Positions 56,641 through 64,000 of a DNA stretch of 64,000 nt are shown piece by piece (position 1 is the first letter of the stretch; each line of letters opens with the position of its first letter). The position numbers and the translations under genes were made by a program. The notes beneath the pieces were generated by a model. The model did no database searches and was not told the origin of the DNA. It worked only from the letters and a program-made list of their open reading frames with translations. This DNA is from Tenodera sinensis (taxonomy: Eukaryota > Arthropoda > Insecta > Mantodea > Mantidae). The stretch is from contig CM060964.1 of the NCBI GenBank assembly GCA_030765045.1, positions 174,682,852 through 174,746,851 on the forward strand, in the 5' to 3' direction.

Positions 56641-59600
56641 GGTAAAAGCTTGGTTTGAATAAGAGTATCATAATTTTAATTAAATATTCTGTTGACATGA
56701 ACCCTATAATCAACCATAATTCTTTCTTTCCACTTTGGTATCCAGCATCCCTTGATTGACCCCTTTTCTTCTTCTACCCATATGGTGTTAGAGGATTCGA
56801 GCCTTAAGGGGTTCACTCTTCTATACATTTTTGCTGGCCGCCAATGGCACAATGTTGTCCTCCACTGGCCAGAGGAGGGAAAGTTAACGATCAATATAAT
56901 AATCTCTCAGCTAAGTCTGAAGAACTCATGAACCAACTGTACATGTTGTCCTTCAGACACATTGCAGGTTGAGTAAGGATGTTTCAACTGCCAACTCTTA
57001 AAAAGGTGGTGTCCCCAAGAAACAGTCGAAAACTGCTTATGAAGATACTCCAGTGCAATAGTCCCTCGTTTGGATCTCTTGAGTAGGGAACGTTTTGAGT
57101 AAATCTGAAAAAAATGCTTAAGATTCTCCAATGGAACTCGACATTCTTTTAAGAAATATGTCAGTTAATATAGAAAGTTGGACATAGTGAAACTTGAGTA
57201 ATTTCAAAGGTTAAGGAGTATACTTTCTCCTTAATATATTTAGTGTAGATTGATAATTAACTCTCCATTACAACATAGGAAATACAGCAAAACTAGCTTA
57301 AAAACATACTTAAACAAGAATTTTTGCATCCAGAGAAAAGCAAAAAAAGAAAGCTGAGTTGTCACATCACTTAATGTGTATTCTTTAAAGAAAATAGTTT
57401 TATTTTTACACTGTGTTTGTGGAGTAATGTCTCCATGGGAACACATTTTTACTGCCTGCATTTCTGAGTGAATATTCTAAACTGTCGGGGAAAAGTATCT
57501 TGCTCTCAGCCCAATAAGTTTGTGATCTAAATTTATAGATTTATAAATGCTTTACAGGATTTAGAAGTTGAAATTAAAGGCTGTGTTATAGCCAGCATCC
57601 ACTGGAAAGAACAATTCATTTAAGATGGTGGAAGAATTATCTAAATTAATTGAATTGTTTTGTACTTTGCTTGCATTTAATGCTTAAAACCATTTAGCAA
57701 GCACTTGTTTGTAAAAAGAACTTGTAGCAAATCAATTCCCTAACTGTTATGGATACTTTTTACAAGATTTGTTAGGATTTTAAGAGATGTAGTTTGCCTT
57801 ACAACAATTCCCCTATTGTAAAACCTGCCAAGAATCTGAGGGTACTCTGAGGAGTAGGTGCATTATTTGGGGATAACTGCAGCAAGTCTTTCTCGCATTT
57901 TAAAGACAAAAATATCAAATGGCAAATTCATTGTAATTTTTCATGCAGGCATAGCTGTTCTACTTCTTTAAAATCTGGCATTCAGTTGTTTTGTGCAATA
58001 TATGCAACTTGCAGATGCACTGAAACAATGTACACATCCAATGCATAAAAACTTTTCCATAAATATAATTTTGTCCTAGCCGTTGTGCTTTATAGGCGAG
58101 TGTGGTGTCATTTATTGATATTTATGGTGGTGGTTTGTTTCTTGCACAGGATGTGTTAATTGTATACCATTTATTAGAACAAGTTTGTTTAGAGCTGTTG
58201 ATTCAGTATGAAAGTATTATTTGTATTAATATTTGTAGCCTGTGACAAAGAAAAATGTAATGTGAAACAGAATTATTTTAATCATTCAATTTTTCATTGA
58301 AATTTAGTTCTAAATTATTTTGGGTTAATAGCCTTAGTGATAAAACTATAGATGTTTGTATTGCTTTGTTGGTTTATTTCTGTTACTTTTACCTTTCTAA
58401 ACCTTTAAAGGGAGAATTTTTATAAAGATGGTGAATTGTTCCATATAAGAAATAAAATTTGAAAGAAACACTATTTATTTAAGCAAAAGCAAGTAGTAAA
58501 GATATATTTACATGGATTTTAATGTTAATTGAACATAAATGATAGAGAGATTTAGCATTAGTCTTCTGAGCAATGTGGTAATCTCTAAAGTCATGTGTTT
58601 TCTTACCATGAATAGAATAGCATCAGTTTGCTACTGAATTTTAGTTATAGCATTGAAGTGCAGTAAGCGTTAAACAGGTGACCAAAGTTCAGTGCATGTC
58701 ACAAGCTCACTTAAAATAATATGTGAACAAATGTGGTATGTTACAGAGTGTGGAATATTTAAAGAAATACACTCTTAATATGAACTTCAAACAACTAGCA
58801 CTCTGTATAAAACTAATCTGGATAACCTTTTATTCCTGTCTAAATAGTGGACATCAGGGACTATTTTATGGGAGGTAGGTCTAAACGTGTTGTAATATTT
58901 TAAAAGCTTGAGAATCCCTGTAACCCTTGGTGCTGTGGCTAGACATATGGTAAAAATTTAGATGATAAGTGTTTTGTACATTGTTAAAATGAGTAAACAT
59001 TAAATATATAAGGCATGGTCATTGCTGCGAGTGGGATTAATTGAAAATCTGTACTAAAATGAAAATTTTGTTTGAGCTAATGACCCATTGTCTTATTCCT
59101 GTGTTGCATAGAAATGAGGGGAAAAAGTGGGGGAAGAAATGTACCAAACTGAGCAGCAATTGCACAAGCTAAGAGAGCCGAGATATTCAAATAGGACCCT
59201 GTACACACTAAAGAATAGCAGATCATAGTTTATTACTTCATCTCTCTTTCCTCTTCCCAACTTTCATATGTATTTGGATCTATTTAGTTTTAGCATACAC
59301 ATGCCTCTGTCTTTTTCTTAACAAGCTTTATATGTTTGTCACGTTTATGTCCCTTCATTCATAGTTCCAGGTGTTTTGTATTATGCTTGATTGCCTTCAA
59401 AGGAAAAAGGGCTCCATTCACTGCCACCATTTTCTTCTAGCACTTCTTTCATTATAGTTCAGTTTTCATACAGATTTAACCTTGTTACTTCCCACATTAG
59501 TATGATTAATTTGTACAAAATTCAGTCATTTTTGTGCCATATTTCAAAGTATGTTAACATAGAAAGCCCATTAAACCAAAAAGCATAATGTCTTGAGATA

Positions 59601-59847
59601 ACTTCTGTAATGTCAGTATGATCTTGTGGCATGTAGAAAACATTTGTCACATGACTAGCGCGTAAATTGCCTCCAAATGCTATTGCTAAAACTCCCTTTG
59701 TGATATTTTCACACACTTAAATAGCTTTCTTCTTCTTAAACCAAAATACTGTAAATGATAATTTTTATAATTGTAGGCTTAAAAAAGATTTAAAAACTCT
59801 ACAGTGAAGTATTCAAACTTGCAGTTTAGAATCTTCTACCTTAATTC
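56641..59847. other. No gene recognised; part may be LINE debris
   Basis: 56676-57131 has two antisense frames of 72-74 codons and is GC-richer than its surroundings, possibly more of the LINE whose RNase H scrap lies at 56430-56640. The rest is AT-rich without motifs. Confidence 0.4.
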
Positions 59848-59849
59848 TA

Positions 59850-60639
59850 GGGTTGCCAGGGATGTTCGGAAGGGCAAGGGGCTGTAAATGGCAAAGTTTT
59901 AGAGACAAAATCAAAAATAAGATATTTTATGTACTGTGCAATAAGATCTAGCGATAAAAGTTCTCTTTTGGTTACAGGTATATTGCTTCAGTTGAATGAG
60001 AATAACGTTACAGAATTTGTTTCTGTTATCATTTTATATCGTGTTCTACTCTTAAGTCCTCACAGAAATCCATGGGACCCTTGATTTGCGACAACTGCTT
60101 TTTGTTTTATTAGTGTACTCTCTCAACAAATGCAGTTTTTGTTTGTTTTTTGTTTTTGAAGGAGTGTGTATAGTTCTGTATATCAGTAGCTTTATAATTT
60201 TAACATTCAACTAGTTACCCCCCTTTAACTTCACAAACAAATAAGTATAATCTTTATTTGAAATAATAGGTTCTAGAGACTTTCAATAAATGTAATGCTA
60301 CTGTTAGAGTGGACTCAACACTTTTAGTATCACATAGTTGTATATTAAGAATTGAAACTTTCATACAAATACTTCAGCACCAAGTAGATTGAGAAGCCAA
60401 GGGAAACAAAGTGTATTCTCCTAAACCTATACATTTACTTTTGCTATTGCCAAAAATGTAAATATAATTATAATGGATAGCAATACCATCTGTCACAAAA
60501 TTTAAGATCATATTTTTGTGACCATTTCAAGCTTCCTTTAATCCTCCTTATAAGTAAACAAAGGACATTGTCCTATAGGAAAAATAAAAGTGTAAGTATA
60601 TACGTGATATTTTGGAGACGACAACAGATCTGGCAACCC
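59850..60639. mobile_element. MITE with GGGTTGCCAG ends
   Basis: Starts GGGTTGCCAGGGATGTT and from the right end reads GGGTTGCCAGATCTGTT, flanked by TA on both sides (59848-59849, 60640-60641). 790 bp, no coding sequence. TA flanks fit a Tc1/mariner-type non-autonomous element. Confidence 0.55.
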
Positions 60640-60641
60640 TA

Positions 60642-62910
60642 TATAGTCTTAATCTCAAAGAATTTTTCTTGCCCAATTGTCAACAGATCTTTTAAGATAA
60701 GAAATTAGGTTACTGATGTGAGTTGAAGTCCAGGATAGTTTAAAAAGCAAGTTTTTTTTTTTCTGTTTAGACAGAGAGGAATCTCAAATAGGGGAGGGAG
60801 TATCAAGGCAACTTTCCCAACTAGAATTTATACCATGTTTGCTATTTGAAGAGCATACACACATTTCATAGTTCTATTAGATGTGCTTACATGTCCAATA
60901 AAAAAATTATAAGTTCATTAGTTATTTGTGCCCCCTTTTGCCGACATGCATTTATGCCCTCCAATAAGTTGTGTTCTTTAAAAAGAAAAGGAATGTTCTT
61001 TAAACAACTTCCCTTCAGAAACACATTGATTTCTAAAGTTGTAAGCTTCTGAACTAAAGTGTGGAAAGCTCCCTCCCTCCCTTCAAACTTACTCCACCAT
61101 TAGAGGAAGTAATTACATGCCTAGTGCACAAATATTGTTTAAAACAGGTGCTAACAGCAAGATTTTCTAAAGATTGCCTTAAAGCATTTTATTCACAAAT
61201 TCAACTGTGATAGCATCTTAAATACCTTTATGAACATGTTATGTTTAACATCATTTTACAGAAAGCATTAATTACAGGTCAATTACCTTTGTATCCTTAG
61301 AAGCATGAATTTCCTGAGCAGCCCCTTTGCTTTTTGAAAAATAAAAGAATTTTCTTTTTTAACCTACAAATATATTTGAGGCAGCTAAAAGTAGAATAGG
61401 TTTGTAAACACATTTATTTTTGGGCCTGTTGTGGATGAGCTTGTGATACAGTTCTATTTGTGTAATTTTTAGATAATTGGCTGGAACATGGTTTCCTCAT
61501 ATGCTTTTATCACATTATGTGCTTTATAATCCTGCATTTTTTATTCACATTAAATCTCAATGAAGACTGCATGCTCTTTTATTTTATTTATTTTAATGTG
61601 TTATAAGTAAAGTTTCTTTTATATATTTATATATATATATAGCAAGGCTTGATGTTTACAGTATTATAAAAGAGAAACTTACTCGCAATAATGAAACCAT
61701 AAGGTGCCTATACTAATGGTATGTTGAGAATTAATATTAGAAGAGTATTTTAAATGTTAGTGTGAATTGATCGAAGGATTAACATTTCACTTATTGAGTA
61801 TGGCAATAACAAATATATATTCAATATGTTTAGCTATATTAACAAGTTTTTCTGCTATGTATGTAATGTTGTTTAGTGAAAGTGAAATATTTTAAGATTG
61901 ATACCATTGTTATTGTGTGTTGGAACTTCTGCATTATCTTTTGCAGGGGCAAACAAAGAGATAAGGGCTTTTATTTTTTATTAAATATACAAATTTTTCA
62001 TAATTAAATACTATGGTTTTCATTTATTGATATGTATTTTAATCTCTCAGATTGCTGTGTTAAGTTTTGGTTGGCAGATGCCAGTGGCTTAAGCACATAA
62101 AGTTAAAGTGTACAGTTTCAAAAGAATTTAAATGTAAAATTTTATAAATTCCATTATCTTCCATAAAGCTGTTGTTAGAACAACCAATGTTAAAGCTGTT
62201 AGAACAACCAATGTTCTCTTTTATTTTATAATTTATTTTGTCTGATATATTGCACTGCAGTGTGTTTGCCATACAAATGTAAAATGCCTTAACAAATGTG
62301 CCTATATTTTGTATCAAGATTTCATTAACCAGAAAGAAAAGTAAATGTGTTTGTGGATAATGGCATCTTTTTTTTCCTTATCCTTGCATTCTTTACTCTT
62401 GCACTGTAAGGTTTCAGCTCAATTTCTGCTTGCAGTGTTGAATTAAAATCACATTGGGAGGCTTCTGTACACTTTGTTGATGGATATGATAAAACTTTCA
62501 TGAATGATTATCCTGATTTCATATATGAAATTTTGTTTCACCTTTTAGGTTCATTCTTAAAAATGAATAAATCATGTCGATTCCTCATGACTTTATAAGC
62601 TTTCTTTATTGAGTATTCAGATCTTACAGGGCTAATTATTCACTTGCATATTATTGCCACAGGCATATTACAGGGTGTTTAAATATGTTTGCAATCCAAA
62701 TTATAGCTGTAGACTTAGAGCAAGTTTCACTAAATCTGTGACAAAAACCTGACATAGCAAACACATGTAGCTTTAAGAATGTGATAGAAGCAGCATTTCA
62801 ACTCTAAAGCTTTGCTGCCACAAAAAAATTGGGAAGTAAGTCTACCCAGTTGTTTAAAGCAACAAAATAAACTATTAGTTAAACAGGAATGAAAGAATCT
62901 GAAGAAGAAA
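60642..62910. other. No gene recognised; small tandem duplication
   Basis: A ~24-bp unit TTAGAACAACCAATGTTAAA is doubled at 62174-62215. Otherwise AT-rich without features. Confidence 0.45.
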
Positions 62911-63071
62911 TAATTTGATCATCAGCAGACAACAAATAGAAGCAACAAGAGCAAAAATAAGATCCTTTGCTAATTTGATCATAAGCAGATGACAGATAAG
63001 AGCAAAAATAAGATCCTTTGCTAATTAGATCATAAGCAGATGACAGATAAGAGCAAAAATAAGATCTATGC
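62911..63071 (+). repeat. 51-bp tandem repeat, three units
   Basis: Units at 62911-62970 (60 bp, with a 9-bp insertion), 62971-63021 and 63022-63071 share GATCATAAGCAGATGACAGA and GAGCAAAAATAAGATCC. Confidence 0.9.
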
Positions 63072-63416
63072 TGCTATGCAACTACACTAATGGTGATCAT
63101 CTCTTTTCAAATAAACTTGTAGGGGTTTTCCAATAAAATATATTTTTGCTTTTTGAATTATTCCAAATTTTATGAAAGGTCTCTGTCTCTCTCTCTCTGT
63201 CTCTCTCTCTTTTTTTTGTACATAGCAACTATATAGCTTTTTAATTTCTTCTTGATGTTAGAACACTTTCTACGCATAGCAAAAATATTAATATAGATAT
63301 ACCAGCACTATTTCCTCTCCAGTAATGGAGTTATTTTACATAAAGTATAATAAATGTTAAACTAACAAATTACAAATTTTTTCACATAACAAATATTTAA
63401 TTCTTTTGTTATGAAT
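63072..63416. other. No gene; CT-rich simple repeat
   Basis: A CT/TCTC tract at 63183-63210 followed by T8. It lies downstream of the antisense pol gene and could contain its 3' end or LTR, but no LTR signature was identified. Confidence 0.4.
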
Positions 63417-64000
63417 TCACTCTGTATAGCAAGAAGGCAATTTAATGACATCTGATCCTCCCCTGCAGTTGTCAGCAACTAAATGGGTTTGTCTGTCCAC
63501 TGAAATATTCACTGGCTTACCTGTAATTCTTACTATGAAATATTTATATCTGTTTATCACTGGAAATGGACCGTCATATGGAGGTTCAAGTGGTTTCTTG
63601 ATCCTGACGCATCTAACAAACACCTGAGGAGAACACTGCAGATCCTTTGAAAAGAAAATTGGCCTTGATGTGATATCTTTTAGATAAAACTGATTTTAAC
63701 AGTAACATCTATTGTTGCTGGTTAGATGCAAAAGTGTCATGTTCAATTTTGATTTGGGGCTTTTCAAAAAATTTGCCTAGTAGTCTTAACTGATTTTCTG
63801 TACACCATCTGTGCAAAAGAAAACTTGAAGTGTCATGTGCACTGTGCAATCCCAAAAGAACTATTGGTAATATCTCAGCCCTCTTGACAGAAGTATGAGC
63901 TCTGATGGGTGCCATTAAAGTTTTGTGGAGTGGGTCTATTTTGCCATTGGATTGCGGATGATGTGATGTGTGTTGGATCCTCATTCCACGTACAACTTGA
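63417..64000 (-). pseudogene. Ty3/gypsy-type integrase C-terminal region, cut by window edge
   Basis: Minus strand: SHHPQSNGKIDPLHKTL and AEILPIVLLGLHSAHD (end of the integrase catalytic core; the family usually has YHPQxNGxVERxHR), then LGKFFEKPQIKIEHDTF. In the next frame it reads FVRCVRIKKPLEPPYDGPF, then KYFIVRITGKPVNISVDR, the integrase C-terminal chromatin/DNA-binding part. One frame break lies at about 63710-63620, and the Glu of the VE motif reads D. The rest of pol lies beyond position 64000. Confidence 0.85.

Noticed and set aside
63417..63627. Sense-strand 60-codon frame at the right edge
   Set aside because: Opposite the gypsy-type integrase end, which has clear motifs.
1..64000. 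CRISPR arrays, bacterial operons, phage or plasmid features
   Set aside because: No regularly spaced repeats or prokaryotic gene organisation; all recognisable content is eukaryotic mobile DNA.

Overview
The window looks like an accessory, transposon-dense stretch of a large, AT-rich arthropod genome, most likely an insect. The evidence is eukaryotic only: Tc1/mariner, pogo, piggyBac, P, hAT, LINE, SINE and Ty3/gypsy-type remnants, (ATT)n tails and one pair of candidate spliced exons. A hemimetabolous insect such as a cockroach or termite is a guess; nothing here fixes the species. No bacterial features, rRNA genes, CRISPR arrays or convincing functional tRNA genes were seen.

Layout. 1-8.5 kb: an old antisense LINE copy (about 1945-8510) carrying five later insertions: an unclassified repeat, a two-headed tRNA SINE, an internally deleted piggyBac, a snap-back tRNA SINE and a small hairpin insert. 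The end of a second piggyBac copy lies at the window edge. 8.9-11.6 kb: a truncated SINE, a 623-bp composite with a perfect 129-bp inverted repeat, and a long-TIR element with two opposed tRNA-like segments. 11.7-15.2 kb: jockey-type LINE debris split by an (ATT)n tract that holds a hAT element with TIRs. 15.9-19.9 kb: a pogo-type gene broken by a mariner, which is itself broken by two TTAA-flanked elements. 21.1-25.25 kb: a LINE with intact 1258-aa ORF, flanked by a target-site duplication. This is the only clearly intact gene in the window.

25.3-35 kb: a second copy of the unclassified repeat split by a SINE, a possible Penelope-type RT scrap, two TIR elements (28274-30234 and 31815-34967) encoding related but unnamed DDE-like transposases, and between them a piggyBac deletion derivative. 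36-39.15 kb: two candidate exons of an unidentified host gene on the + strand, with another snap-back SINE between them. 39.15-63.4 kb: mostly low-copy-looking AT-rich DNA without recognisable genes, interrupted by a decayed P element (44872-48084), LINE scraps, a possible SINE, a TA-flanked MITE and a short tandem array. The right edge holds the antisense end of a Ty3/gypsy-type pol gene.

How the parts relate. The window does not contain an operon or pathway; it is a layered record of transposition. Insertion order can be read from target sites: TTAA for piggyBac types, TA for mariner, 11-15 bp duplications for LINE/SINE insertions. The best candidates for something undescribed are the snap-back tRNA SINE family (three copies with different self-inverted segments) and the two DDE-like transposon families sharing an SD...ES-x-H...D arrangement.
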